A DNA stretch of 18,601 nucleotides from positions 1-18,601 of the forward strand of contig JAHJBU010000080.1 of NCBI GenBank assembly GCA_018813375.1, written 5' to 3'. Shown in pieces: positions 1 through 6,076 of this stretch. The number at the start of each line of letters is the position of its first letter. Position 1 is the stretch's first letter. The position numbers and the translations under genes are program-made. The notes under the pieces are model-generated. The model was given only the letters and a program-made list of their open reading frames with translations, had not been told where the DNA came from and did no database searches. This DNA comes from Patescibacteria group bacterium (GTDB lineage Bacteria; Patescibacteriota; Microgenomatia; UBA1400; PJMF01).

Positions 1-4
1 AAAA

Positions 5-21
5 TTGAGATATTTTCTCAA
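5..21. promoter_or_regulatory. Short inverted repeat upstream of the AbiE-like promoter
   Basis: TTGAGA (5-10) and TCTCAA (16-21) form a perfect 6-bp inverted repeat with a 5-base spacer, just upstream of the predicted -35 box of the AbiE-like operon. AbiE antitoxins are known to autoregulate by binding inverted repeats near their promoter, so this could be an operator. No T-run follows on the plus strand. It lies at the window edge and could also belong to the preceding gene. Confidence 0.3.
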
Positions 22-27
22 GTACAC

Positions 28-56
28 CAGACAGAGGTGGCTTTTTTTAGTATAAT
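28..56 (+). promoter_or_regulatory. Promoter of the AbiE-like operon, leaderless layout
   Basis: CAGACA (28-33, 4 of 6 matches to TTGACA), a 17-base spacer and a perfect TATAAT (51-56). Only six bases separate the -10 box from the GTG start at 63, so transcription should begin at or next to the start codon. Confidence 0.6.
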
Positions 57-62
57 GAAGAG

Positions 63-365
63 GTGTCAAAAGTCCCCTCACAGTTTCAGCCACTCTTACC
101 TAGTTCTGAGGTCAAAAATTTAGATATAGAGCGTGATAAGAAGTATATTATTACCAGCTTTTTAAAAAATGCGACTCTAGAAGCCTGGCGTTGGATGCTT
201 AAAGTTTACCGAAAACAAGATATTATTCAGGTAGTTAAAACTTCCCGTCATCTTAAAGAAAAAGATGTTAACTTTTGGGTAAAGTTTTTTCATCTGCCTA
301 GAAAGGAGATCAGATGTTTACGACTCAAATCTCAGTCCACACCCAAGAGCTCATGGGAGTATTAG
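63..365 (+). CDS. Small antitoxin-like partner of the AbiEii-type protein (DUF6922-like)
   Basis: This is a 100-residue basic protein starting with GTG at 63, directly behind a TATAAT box, with no Shine-Dalgarno sequence. Residues about 28-85 contain a pattern (LxxATLEAWRWMLKVY, then ...SRHLKEKDVNFW) that I recall from small DUF6922-type proteins encoded next to AbiEii nucleotidyltransferase toxins; that assignment is from memory and moderate. The downstream toxin gene starts inside it, overlapping by 52 bases in another frame and with its own strong ribosome binding site, which implies coupled expression. By position it should be the antitoxin or autorepressor of a type IV-like toxin-antitoxin module. 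It lacks the length and winged-helix look of classical AbiEi, so the mechanism cannot be stated. Confidence 0.6.
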   Translation: MSKVPSQFQPLLPSSEVKNLDIERDKKYIITSFLKNATLEAWRWMLKVYRKQDIIQVVKTSRHLKEKDVNFWVKFFHLPRKEIRCLRLKSQSTPKSSWEY

Positions 366-946
366 CACCAGTTTTACCTATTAATACTTACTTGGCTGGC
401 GGAACGGCTTTAGCTTTGCACTTAGATCATCGGCAATCTTTTGATTTAGATCTCTATTCCCCACAAGAGTTTGAGGTGAATATGCTGTTACAGCGGCTTG
501 AAAAAAATATTTCAGATTTTCAACTTATTTCTACTTCCTGGCAAACAATCCATGGATTTTCTCAGGACACTGAGTTAAGTTTATTTTATTATCAATATCC
601 TTTGTTAGAAAAATTAACAGAATTTAAAGGATTACCAATTTCATCTGTGGCAGATATCGGGGCCATGAAACTGGAGGCCATTTTAGGTAGAGGCTTGAAA
701 AGAGATTTTTTTGACCTCTACGCTATTTGTCAGCAAGAAGACTATGATTTGGAAAAGCTGGTTAGACTCAATCAACAAAAATATAGCAGAGATGAGAGTT
801 ATCTGCCTCATTTACTAAAATCCTTAACTTATTTTACCGATGCAGAGGAATTGCCAGAAAGAGCAAAGATTGTGGATAGTGAGTGGAGGAAGGTGAAAGA
901 GTATTTTGAACAAGAGGTGCGTGGGTTGGTGGAAAGTTATTTATAA
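314..946 (+). CDS. AbiEii/AbiGii-type nucleotidyltransferase toxin
   Basis: This 210-residue protein carries the hallmarks of the AbiEii/AbiGii (DUF1814) nucleotidyltransferase family. The glycine-rich motif GGTALAL is at residues 29-35, followed by the HR-S-DLDLY segment (39-48) whose D44 and D46 are the expected metal-binding acidic pair. A C-terminal motif (K119, R126, KRDFFDLYAI at 129-138) matches the conserved KxDFxDL segment. Known members transfer nucleotides to target RNAs or proteins and act as toxins in type IV-like toxin-antitoxin and abortive infection modules. The start at 314 is fixed by AAAGGAG (302-308) five bases upstream. It overlaps the small upstream gene and converges on the tsaC-tsaE fusion, overlapping its 3' end by 10 bases. 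Toxicity in this host is inferred. Confidence 0.85.
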   Translation: MFTTQISVHTQELMGVLAPVLPINTYLAGGTALALHLDHRQSFDLDLYSPQEFEVNMLLQRLEKNISDFQLISTSWQTIHGFSQDTELSLFYYQYPLLEKLTEFKGLPISSVADIGAMKLEAILGRGLKRDFFDLYAICQQEDYDLEKLVRLNQQKYSRDESYLPHLLKSLTYFTDAEELPERAKIVDSEWRKVKEYFEQEVRGLVESYL

Positions 947-2007
947 ATTTTAATAATTTTAATTTCCCTTGTTTTATTTTCTTTTTCACTAATTAAAATC
1001 TTTAGATTTGTTTTTTTATCCAGCTCTGTTTTACCCTGCTCCCACCACTCAATAACCACTACATTATTTGGCGCAATCAGTTCTTCTATCTCCAGTTTTT
1101 TCAATTCTTCCGCAGTTTCAATTTTCCAGAGGTCGATATGATAAAGTTTCCCGCTGACCCCGTGGCGTTGGTAATCATATTCTTCTATATAAGAGTAAGT
1201 AGGCGAGGTAATTATTTCTTTTATTTGTAAAAATTTGCCCACGCCTTTAGTAAAAACAGTTTTGCCAGCCCCCAGTGGGCCGTCTAAACCAATTACCAAA
1301 CCTGATTTTTTAATTTTATTCCAGTGTTTAAGCATGAGTGTACCGGCAATTTTTTTGGTTTCTGACTCGCAACGAGAGACAAGGCTCTCTCTGCCAATGG
1401 TTTTAATTTTTCCTGCTCGTAGAGTGGTGGGTGTAGAAAAAGTCGTATCAATTACAGTTGATGGATCATTTTTTGCCAATTGACCAGCATCTAAAACCAG
1501 ATCAATCAAATTTTTTTGTTTTTGGGAGAGGTTGCTCATAATATCGTCAATAGAATAAGGTCGTTTTTTACCCGATGCATTGGCGCTGGTGGCGGTAATG
1601 GGTTTGCCAAAAGCTTTTAAAATTTTTAACATTAATTTATGATCAGGGATTCTGACTCCCAAAGTGCTAAATTCAGACTCCACGCCCAGAGCAACCTTAC
1701 CTAAACTTTTGGAAATTATTGTGACCGGTCCAGGTAAAAAGCGTTGATAAAGTTTTTTTGCCTGCTGGTTAATCTCTACATATTTCGCAGCTGATTTTTG
1801 ATCCTGGACTGCGATTGAGAGCGGTTTGCCTTCGCGGCGTGTTTTGTAGACCAGAAGTTTATTTACCGCCTCTTGATTAGTGGCATCTACTCCAGCGCCA
1901 TAAGTAGTTTCTGTAGGAAAAATGATCAAGCCACCAGCCTCTAAAACTTGAACCGCAGTTTTAATTACTTCTTTTTTTGGTGTTTTAATAATATCCAAGT
2001 TTTTCAT
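937..2007 (-). CDS. tsaC-tsaE: Fused TsaC-TsaE protein, t6A37 tRNA modification
   Basis: One 356-residue protein carries two normally separate t6A biosynthesis enzymes. Residues 1-210 are a TsaC/YrdC/Sua5 domain, which makes threonylcarbamoyl-AMP from threonine, bicarbonate and ATP: PTETTYG (31-37), KTRREGKPLS (55-64) and TATSANASG (138-146). Residues 218-356 are a TsaE ATPase domain, which acts with TsaB and TsaD in threonylcarbamoyl transfer: Walker A GPLGAGKT (243-250), SPTYSY (268-273), HIDLW (290-294) and IEWWEQG (319-325). I chose the ATG at 2007 over an in-frame ATG at 2034 because the upstream one precedes the -10 box TATAAT (plus-strand 2017-2022), and the family sequence begins at MKNLDII. 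The nine bases between box and ATG imply a leaderless transcript. TsaB and TsaD are not in the window. Confidence 0.92.
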   Translation of the reverse strand: MKNLDIIKTPKKEVIKTAVQVLEAGGLIIFPTETTYGAGVDATNQEAVNKLLVYKTRREGKPLSIAVQDQKSAAKYVEINQQAKKLYQRFLPGPVTIISKSLGKVALGVESEFSTLGVRIPDHKLMLKILKAFGKPITATSANASGKKRPYSIDDIMSNLSQKQKNLIDLVLDAGQLAKNDPSTVIDTTFSTPTTLRAGKIKTIGRESLVSRCESETKKIAGTLMLKHWNKIKKSGLVIGLDGPLGAGKTVFTKGVGKFLQIKEIITSPTYSYIEEYDYQRHGVSGKLYHIDLWKIETAEELKKLEIEELIAPNNVVVIEWWEQGKTELDKKTNLKILISEKENKTREIKIIKIYK

Positions 2008-2016
2008 TGAATGGAT

Positions 2017-2057
2017 ATTATATCCCAGCTGCATAAATTGACTCTCAGGAGTATAAT
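2017..2057. promoter_or_regulatory. Divergent promoter region between tsaC-tsaE and the 119-residue gene
   Basis: A minus-strand TATAAT (plus-strand 2017-2022) lies nine bases before the tsaC-tsaE ATG. A plus-strand TATAAT (2052-2057) lies 15 bases before the ATG at 2073. Neither has a convincing -35 hexamer at 16-18 bases, so these are -10-driven predictions. Confidence 0.5.
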
Positions 2058-2072
2058 CAGCTCACTATTGTT

Positions 2073-2432
2073 ATGCCAAATACGATTCCTAATTTAAACT
2101 TCAATTTTTCCTTCACTGATGGTTATGAAGATGACAATGAGGCTTTTAAGTTTGATTTATTTTTAATGACTCGAGAAATTAAACAAATTACTGATTCATT
2201 AAGGCATGTAATTTTATTGTCCAAAAATCAACAGCATAAATGGGTAAAAGACAACCAAAGATTTCTTCATAGGTTTATGAATAGCTTAACGCATGATATG
2301 TTTGATGTTCTAGATGACATGTCGCTTGATCAGGATGCCTTGCAGGAAACAATTACCTGTGTGACTGAGCTTAGAGAGTTGGTCAATACTCTCAATGGTT
2401 TAATGACAGGGAGGCCACGACTCCAAGGTTAA
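2073..2432 (+). CDS. Hypothetical acidic helical protein of 119 residues
   Basis: I do not recognise this family. The protein has a short acidic, aromatic-rich start (residues 1-25) followed by what looks all-helical (about 26-112). It has no signal peptide, membrane segment, cysteine cluster or catalytic motif. The ATG at 2073 is preceded by TATAAT 15 bases upstream and by no Shine-Dalgarno sequence, giving a leader of only about 8 bases. Codon use resembles the neighbouring genes, and the next gene has its own promoter starting 38 bases downstream, so it need not be co-transcribed. A clean open frame with its own promoter supports a real gene. Confidence 0.6.
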   Translation: MPNTIPNLNFNFSFTDGYEDDNEAFKFDLFLMTREIKQITDSLRHVILLSKNQQHKWVKDNQRFLHRFMNSLTHDMFDVLDDMSLDQDALQETITCVTELRELVNTLNGLMTGRPRLQG

Positions 2433-2469
2433 AAATTATTGGTTAAAAGTAACCTCAAAATAACCTCAA

Positions 2470-2499
2470 TTGGCAGAAAACAAAAAATACTTGTACAAT
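2470..2499 (+). promoter_or_regulatory. Promoter of the SPFH gene; decides its start codon
   Basis: TTGGCA (2470-2475, 5 of 6), an 18-base spacer and TACAAT (2494-2499, 5 of 6). The ATG at 2508 follows eight bases after the -10 box, so the transcript is probably leaderless and the longer frame opening with TTG at 2439 is not the real start. Confidence 0.6.
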
Positions 2500-2507
2500 A
2501 CTTAAAT

Positions 2508-3152
2508 ATGGATTTCGATAAACTTGTTGTCTCGTTTTTAGTTGATGAAGTTGTTGGTGGTTTTTTTATCTCTGTCCCCCCCGGGCATGTAGCTTGTGTT
2601 TATGATCGTGGACGTGGAGTGTTGCCTAGAGTCTGGGGTCCTGGTTTACATTTAAAAATTCCCTTTTGGCAAGTAGCTAAGTTGTTTAACTCTCAAATTT
2701 TGGAGTACTCATTGCGCAAAGGCTTTGATATTTCTTTAAATAAAGAAGCTCTTGGAGATGAGCCAATTAAAATTTCTACTACTGATGGTAAAGATATTCA
2801 AATTGAGGGCTCAGTTTTATTCAGAATTGACCGAGATAATGCTCCAGAGCTTTGGGAAAATTTAGGAGAAAATTTGGTTTCTAAAGTAGTGCGACCTTAT
2901 TCACGTAGCCGGATTGCAAGTGTTTTTAGCAGCTTGAGCTTAGATCAAATCAAGAAGAATCGAAATCAGATTGAAGATTTAGTTAAAGAAGACTTAAATA
3001 AATATTTTCAAGACAAGGGCCTTAATTGTGAAGGTTTTTTGCTTTCTGAAGTTAAAATTTTGGGTAAAAGTGGCAAATCTGAAACCGTTTTTAGACAAAA
3101 AGAAATACCTGTTAAAGAAATATCCGCTATTGAAGCAGAGATAGTTGGATAA
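2508..3152 (+). CDS. SPFH / Band 7 (prohibitin-like) domain protein
   Basis: This 214-residue protein has the SPFH signature near its N-terminus: VPPGHVACVYDRGRG followed by VWGPGLHLKIPFW at about residues 22-53. Next come a strand-rich section with the STTDGKDIQIEGSVLFR block and a helical section about RSRIASVFSSLSLDQI. SPFH proteins are membrane-associated scaffolds that form rings and often regulate FtsH proteases; ftsH is also in this window but 13 kb away. The protein is short: it ends soon after the SPFH core and lacks the long C-terminal coiled coil of stomatins or HflK/HflC. The N-terminal hydrophobic stretch (about 7-22) is weak as a membrane anchor. I start it at the ATG at 2508 because the promoter -10 lies eight bases upstream. 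Confidence 0.82.
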   Translation: MDFDKLVVSFLVDEVVGGFFISVPPGHVACVYDRGRGVLPRVWGPGLHLKIPFWQVAKLFNSQILEYSLRKGFDISLNKEALGDEPIKISTTDGKDIQIEGSVLFRIDRDNAPELWENLGENLVSKVVRPYSRSRIASVFSSLSLDQIKKNRNQIEDLVKEDLNKYFQDKGLNCEGFLLSEVKILGKSGKSETVFRQKEIPVKEISAIEAEIVG

Positions 3153-3175
3153 TTTTTCAAATTATGCAATTTTGT

Positions 3176-3185
3176 TTAGCGCTAA
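3176..3185. promoter_or_regulatory. Palindrome TTAGCGCTAA upstream of groES
   Basis: A perfect 10-bp palindrome whose halves, TTAGC and GCTAA, are the outer five bases of the CIRCE arms found 51 bases downstream. It could be an accessory HrcA contact or chance; it does not look like a terminator because no T-run follows. Confidence 0.3.
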
Positions 3186-3227
3186 CACGTGTAATTTTAA
3201 GATTGCAATTTTTGTACAATTTTGGCG

Positions 3228-3256
3228 TTGACAAATTAGCAATCAAAGTTTAGGAT
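3228..3256 (+). promoter_or_regulatory. groESL promoter
   Basis: A perfect TTGACA (3228-3233), a 17-base spacer and TAGGAT (3251-3256, 4 of 6). The CIRCE element covers the spacer and the -10 box. Unlike most genes here, groES has a leader of about 38 bases and a clear ribosome binding site. Confidence 0.7.
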
Positions 3257-3262
3257 TGCTAA
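3236..3262. promoter_or_regulatory. CIRCE operator (HrcA-binding site) controlling groESL
   Basis: TTAGCAATC (3236-3244), nine bases, then GATTGCTAA (3254-3262): a perfect 9-bp inverted repeat with the exact 9-base spacing of CIRCE. The consensus arms are TTAGCACTC and GAGTGCTAA, so the arms differ from consensus at one position each, compensated symmetrically. Lying across the -10 box it should repress transcription when HrcA is bound and release it on heat shock. HrcA itself is not in the window. Confidence 0.9.
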
Positions 3263-3301
3263 TACTAATTAAAAATTATTTTTATATTTAAAAGGAGATC
3301 T

Positions 3302-3610
3302 ATGGCGATGACTATAAAAGTATCTAAACTTAAGCCCCTGGCGGGATATGTGTTAGTAGAGCCAGCTAAGGCAGATAAAAAAACTGCTTCTGGGATTTAT
3401 CTTCCTGATTCAAGTGAGGAAAAACCTCAATTTGGCACCGTTTTAGCTTGTGGTGATGCCACCTATGACGATGGTCAAAAAATTGAATGTCCGGTTAAAA
3501 AAGATGATCAAGTAGTTTATAAAAAGTGGGGTGGGAATGATTTTGAAGTTGGTGAAATTGAGTATCAATTCCTCAAGTTTGAGGACGTTTTAGCAATCAT
3601 TAAGAAATAA
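3302..3610 (+). CDS. groES: Co-chaperonin GroES (Hsp10)
   Basis: This 102-residue protein forms the heptameric lid of the GroEL folding chamber in the cytoplasm. It shows the conserved opening LKPLAGYVLVEP (residues 11-22), the mobile loop KKTASGIYLPDSS (26-38) that docks on GroEL, and the GTVLACG strand (45-51). Typical GroES is 94-98 residues; the excess is at the N-terminus. AAAGGAG (3291-3297) is 4 bases from the ATG at 3302 and 10 bases from a second in-frame ATG at 3308, so the shorter 100-residue form is also possible. groEL follows after 10 bases, making the usual groESL operon under the CIRCE promoter. Confidence 0.97.
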   Translation: MAMTIKVSKLKPLAGYVLVEPAKADKKTASGIYLPDSSEEKPQFGTVLACGDATYDDGQKIECPVKKDDQVVYKKWGGNDFEVGEIEYQFLKFEDVLAIIKK

Positions 3611-3620
3611 GGAGAATATT

Positions 3621-5252
3621 ATGGCAGCAAAACAACTTAAATTCGGCGACGATGCTCGCCAAAAAATGTTGATCGGTATTAATAAGTTAGCTGATGCAGT
3701 CACGGTGACTTTAGGACCTAGAGGGCGCAATGTCGCTATTGATAAGTCTTGGGGTGGTCCGACTGTTATTCATGATGGCGTGAGTGTAGCCAAAGAAATC
3801 GAGCTTGAAGATAAGTTTGAAAACATGGGTGCACAGCTAGTTAAAGAAGCAGCAGAGAGAACTAACGACGCCGCTGGTGATGGAACTACTACTGCAACAT
3901 TATTAGCTCAGCAACTAACTGCCAAGGGCATGAAGTATGTTACAGCCGGTACTAATCCAATGATGATGAAAAAAGGCATTGATAAAGCTGTAGCTGAGGT
4001 AGTTAAAGAGATTCGTAGACTTGCTAAGCCGGTTAAAGAAGAAGATTGGCAAAAAGTGGCTACTATTTCTGCTCAGAATGAAATTATTGGTGAAAAAATT
4101 GCGCAGGCGTTGAAATTAGTTGGCAAAGATGGTGTGGTAGAGGTTGAAGAGGGTAAAACTACAGAGATCACCATTGAACACAAAGAAGGGATGGAATTTG
4201 ACAAAGGTTTTGCTTCTCCTTACTTTGTGAGTAATAGTGACAGCATGGAAGCAGTTATTGAAGAGCCTCATATCTTAGTTACTGACCAAAAGATTTCTAA
4301 CATTCAGGAGTTACTCCCAATGTTAGAGAGTTTGGTTAAAATCAGTAAAAACTTTGTGATTATTGCTGAAGAAATTGAAGGCGAAGCTTTGACTACTTTG
4401 GTGGTTAATAAGTTGCGTGGAGCTTTTAATGGGCTTGCTGTAAAGGCGCCCGGCTTTGGCGACAGACGCAAGGAGATGTTAGAAGATATTGCAGTTTTAA
4501 CCGGTGCTAATTTTATCTCCGCAGACACCGGGCGCCAACTCAAAGACGTTACTATTGAAGATCTAGGTCACGCTGATTCAGTGAGGTCTGATAAAGATAC
4601 GACCCGTATTGTGGGTGGTAAAGGTACGCAGGCTGACATCGATGCTCGGGTGGCTCAAATTGAACGCGAGATTGATAAATCTACCTCAGACTTTGATGCT
4701 GAAAAACTCCAAGAGCGCAAAGCTAAGCTTACTGGCGGTGTAGCTGTGATTCAAGTTGGAGCTGCTTCTGAAATCGAGATGAAGAATCTTCAAGAACGAG
4801 TTAAAGATGCTAAAGAGGCCACTAAAGCCGCTATTGAAGAAGGAATCATTCCTGGTGGAGGCGTGACTTTTATCCAAGCTGGTAAAGTTTTAAATAAAGT
4901 CAAAGCTGACAATCGTGATGAAGAGCTTGGCATTGAATTAGTACGCAGTGTTTTAGAAGCACCAATTCGAATGCTGGCTAAAAACTCTGGTTTTGATCCT
5001 GGTTTTGTCATTAGTGAGGTTACTAGGCAAAAAAGTGCTACGTTTGGTTTTAATGCTCTTACTAATAAATTTGGTGATTTAGTTAAAGATGGTGTCATCG
5101 AGCCAGCTAAGGTCGCTACATCTGCTTTAACCAATGCAGCTTCAGTTGGATCAATGATCTTAACTACTGAGTGTTTGATTACTGATATCCCCAAAGAAGA
5201 ACCTGCGATGCCAGCTGGTGGCATGGGCGGTGGCATGGGTGGAATGATGTAG
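3621..5252 (+). CDS. groEL: Chaperonin GroEL (Hsp60)
   Basis: This 543-residue ATP-driven chaperonin subunit is full length for the family. The nucleotide-binding residues are present: LGPRGRNV (31-38), D52 in HDGVSVAKE, and D87 in GDGTTTATLLA. The ERVKDAKEAT segment carries the third catalytic aspartate, and GGGVTF and the ALTNAASVGSMILTTE block are conserved. The protein ends in the glycine-methionine tail (GGMGGGMGGMM) typical of bacterial GroEL. AAGGAG (3609-3614) lies six bases before the ATG. The gene ends with TAG, 11 bases before the tRNA-Met gene, so read-through into the tRNA is likely. Open frames on the opposite strand inside this gene are shadows. Confidence 0.98.
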   Translation: MAAKQLKFGDDARQKMLIGINKLADAVTVTLGPRGRNVAIDKSWGGPTVIHDGVSVAKEIELEDKFENMGAQLVKEAAERTNDAAGDGTTTATLLAQQLTAKGMKYVTAGTNPMMMKKGIDKAVAEVVKEIRRLAKPVKEEDWQKVATISAQNEIIGEKIAQALKLVGKDGVVEVEEGKTTEITIEHKEGMEFDKGFASPYFVSNSDSMEAVIEEPHILVTDQKISNIQELLPMLESLVKISKNFVIIAEEIEGEALTTLVVNKLRGAFNGLAVKAPGFGDRRKEMLEDIAVLTGANFISADTGRQLKDVTIEDLGHADSVRSDKDTTRIVGGKGTQADIDARVAQIEREIDKSTSDFDAEKLQERKAKLTGGVAVIQVGAASEIEMKNLQERVKDAKEATKAAIEEGIIPGGGVTFIQAGKVLNKVKADNRDEELGIELVRSVLEAPIRMLAKNSGFDPGFVISEVTRQKSATFGFNALTNKFGDLVKDGVIEPAKVATSALTNAASVGSMILTTECLITDIPKEEPAMPAGGMGGGMGGMM

Positions 5253-5263
5253 AATATAGGAGC

Positions 5264-5337
5264 GGCAGGGTAGCTCAGCTGGTTAGAGCATCGGATTCAT
5301 AAACCGAAGGTCGTGGGTTCGAGTCCCACCCCTGCTA
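5264..5337 (+). tRNA. tRNA-Met (CAT), probably elongator
   Basis: A cloverleaf folds as acceptor GGCAGGG (5264-5270) with CCCTGCT (5330-5336), D stem GCTC/GAGC, anticodon stem 5291-5295 with 5303-5307, loop TTCATAA with anticodon CAT at 5298-5300, and T arm GTGGG-TTCGAGT-CCCAC. The discriminator is A5337 and CCA is not encoded, so it must be added enzymatically. Position 1-72 is a G-U wobble and 31-39 is an A-A mismatch. The TTCATAA loop is typical of elongator tRNA-Met; a tRNA-Ile2 whose CAT is modified to lysidine cannot be excluded. It sits directly after groEL with no promoter of its own seen. Confidence 0.9.
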
Positions 5338-5343
5338 CTTGGT

Positions 5344-5372
5344 TTGACAACTAGAGGTAGTTCTCTTATACT
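5344..5372 (+). promoter_or_regulatory. Consensus promoter of the initiator-like tRNA
   Basis: A perfect TTGACA (5344-5349), a 17-base spacer and TATACT (5367-5372, 5 of 6). Transcription from about 5379 would give a 5' leader of roughly 23 bases before the tRNA at 5402, including a small hairpin (CTTGA with TCAAG), for removal by RNase P. Confidence 0.75.
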
Positions 5373-5401
5373 GTAACTTCTTGATTCACAATTCAAGTTC
5401 A

Positions 5402-5470
5402 CGCGGGATAGTGTACGGTGCACGTGAGGCTCATAATCTTACAGGCTAGGTTCGACTCCTAGTCCCGCAA
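5402..5470 (+). tRNA. Initiator-like tRNA-fMet (CAT) with an irregular core
   Basis: Acceptor CGCGGGA (5402-5408) pairs with TCCCGCA (5463-5469), leaving the C1xA72 mismatch that defines bacterial initiator tRNA; the discriminator is A5470 with no encoded CCA. The anticodon loop CTCATAA (5430-5436) also matches initiator tRNAs, and the T arm CTAGG-TTCGACT-CCTAG is perfect. The rest is abnormal. The D loop is only five bases (ACGGT between GTGT and GCAC), and the anticodon stem TGAGG/TCTTA has two G-U pairs and lacks the three consecutive G-C pairs that direct initiators to the ribosomal P site. The total is 69 bases rather than about 76. A dedicated consensus promoter and a terminator-like hairpin argue for a functional gene; a decaying copy is the alternative. 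Confidence 0.75.
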
Positions 5471-5478
5471 CAAAGAAT

Positions 5479-5506
5479 AAAAAGACCTATATGTGGCTCT
5501 TTTTTA
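5479..5506 (+). terminator. Terminator-like hairpin after the initiator-like tRNA
   Basis: An AAAAAGACC arm and a GGCTCTTTTT arm flank a TATATGT loop, pairing with one bulged base, and a six-base T-run ends the right arm. This fits a weak, AT-rich intrinsic terminator closing the tRNA transcript. Confidence 0.55.
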
Positions 5507-5544
5507 ATATAAAGACTGGGAAACATAGGAAATTTTTGTTTGTT

Positions 5545-5553
5545 TGATATAAT
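5545..5553 (+). promoter_or_regulatory. Extended -10 promoter of the 58-residue membrane peptide gene
   Basis: TGATATAAT is a perfect extended -10 element (TG, one base, TATAAT). No -35 match is visible, as expected for extended -10 promoters. It lies 33 bases before the ATG at 5587. Confidence 0.5.
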
Positions 5554-5586
5554 ATGACTTAATGTATCTTAATAAGAAAGATTAAA

Positions 5587-5763
5587 ATGAGTATAGAAAC
5601 TAATGATGTTGTGCCATCTAAAAATTATAAGGATGATGAGATTGGCATAAACTACGCACCAACTCCAACACCCGAACAGCAAGGAGCTGATGAGGCTTTG
5701 GCTATTTTTGCGTCTATTTTAGCCATCTCAGTACCAATAGTTTTGGGGTTGTCAAGTAACTGA
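5587..5763 (+). CDS. Small single-span membrane protein, 58 residues
   Basis: An open frame of 58 codons starts with ATG at 5587 and ends with TGA at 5761-5763. Residues 1-36 are polar and acidic with a short proline-threonine run (APTPTPEQQ). Residues 37-55 are uniformly hydrophobic (ALAIFASILAISVPIVLGL) and would span a membrane once, leaving only SSN at the C-terminus, so it looks tail-anchored. An extended -10 promoter precedes it, but no good Shine-Dalgarno sequence does. I know no family for it. The composition and the dedicated promoter favour a real gene at the edge of the accessory block; its function is unknown. Confidence 0.5.
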   Translation: MSIETNDVVPSKNYKDDEIGINYAPTPTPEQQGADEALAIFASILAISVPIVLGLSSN

Positions 5764-5848
5764 AAAACAGGAGCCGATTTTTGTGATGCGGAAGCAGCGC
5801 AGATTTTTGACTGAACATTATTTTCCACTAACCCTCACAACTTATACT

Positions 5849-5910
5849 GACGCAAAACTGTAGTTTCCCTCAATAAAACAGGTTCTAACTTCCTCCCAGA
5901 GTCTCAACAA
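5849..5910 (+). repeat. Imperfect direct repeat, left copy, flanking the Schlafen-like gene
   Basis: This 62-base segment aligns without gaps to 7860-7921. Shared blocks are GACGCAAAAC, TCAATA, then AGGTT-x-TAACTTCCTCCCA-x-AGTCTCAACAA. The ten to eleven bases between the first two blocks differ, so the copies are old or under partial constraint. See the right copy and the findings. Confidence 0.8.
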
Positions 5911-6038
5911 AAAGCTTTTAACAAGTAAATTTCCCCATACATAGGTCTAACTATTAGGTTCGATCCAGTAACTATTCTAATTTGCTTTTCTCGAGTGGTT
6001 TGTGTGAGATAAAGTGAGAGTTACTTCTAAATAACTGT

Positions 6039-6047
6039 TGGTATAAT
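6039..6047 (+). promoter_or_regulatory. Extended -10 promoter of the Schlafen-like ATPase gene
   Basis: TGGTATAAT, a perfect extended -10 element, lies 29 bases before the ATG at 6077. A weak AAGG (6063-6066) is the only ribosome-binding candidate. Confidence 0.55.
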
Positions 6048-6076
6048 GGTCAAAATAGAAATAAGGTCGTTTTAAT

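Larger units (their letters stand above)
5764..6076. other. Gene-free stretch with one copy of a 62-bp repeat
   Basis: 313 bases without a credible gene. It holds the left copy of an imperfect repeat (5849-5910), a short AAAAGCTTTT palindrome right after it, a fragment at 5955-5969 resembling the T arm of the nearby initiator-like tRNA, and the extended -10 promoter of the next gene at 6039-6047. I see no RNA gene fold in the remainder. Confidence 0.6.

Noticed and set aside
2439..2507. Upstream TTG start for the SPFH protein
   Set aside because: The extra 23 residues are polar and unlike the family, and the promoter -35/-10 lies inside this segment.
4790..5236. 148-residue open frame antisense to groEL
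   Set aside because: It lies wholly within groEL on the opposite strand, with no promoter or ribosome site, and arises from groEL codon bias.
5344..5401. A third tRNA between the two CAT tRNAs
   Set aside because: No cloverleaf forms; the stretch is explained by a consensus promoter and a short leader hairpin.
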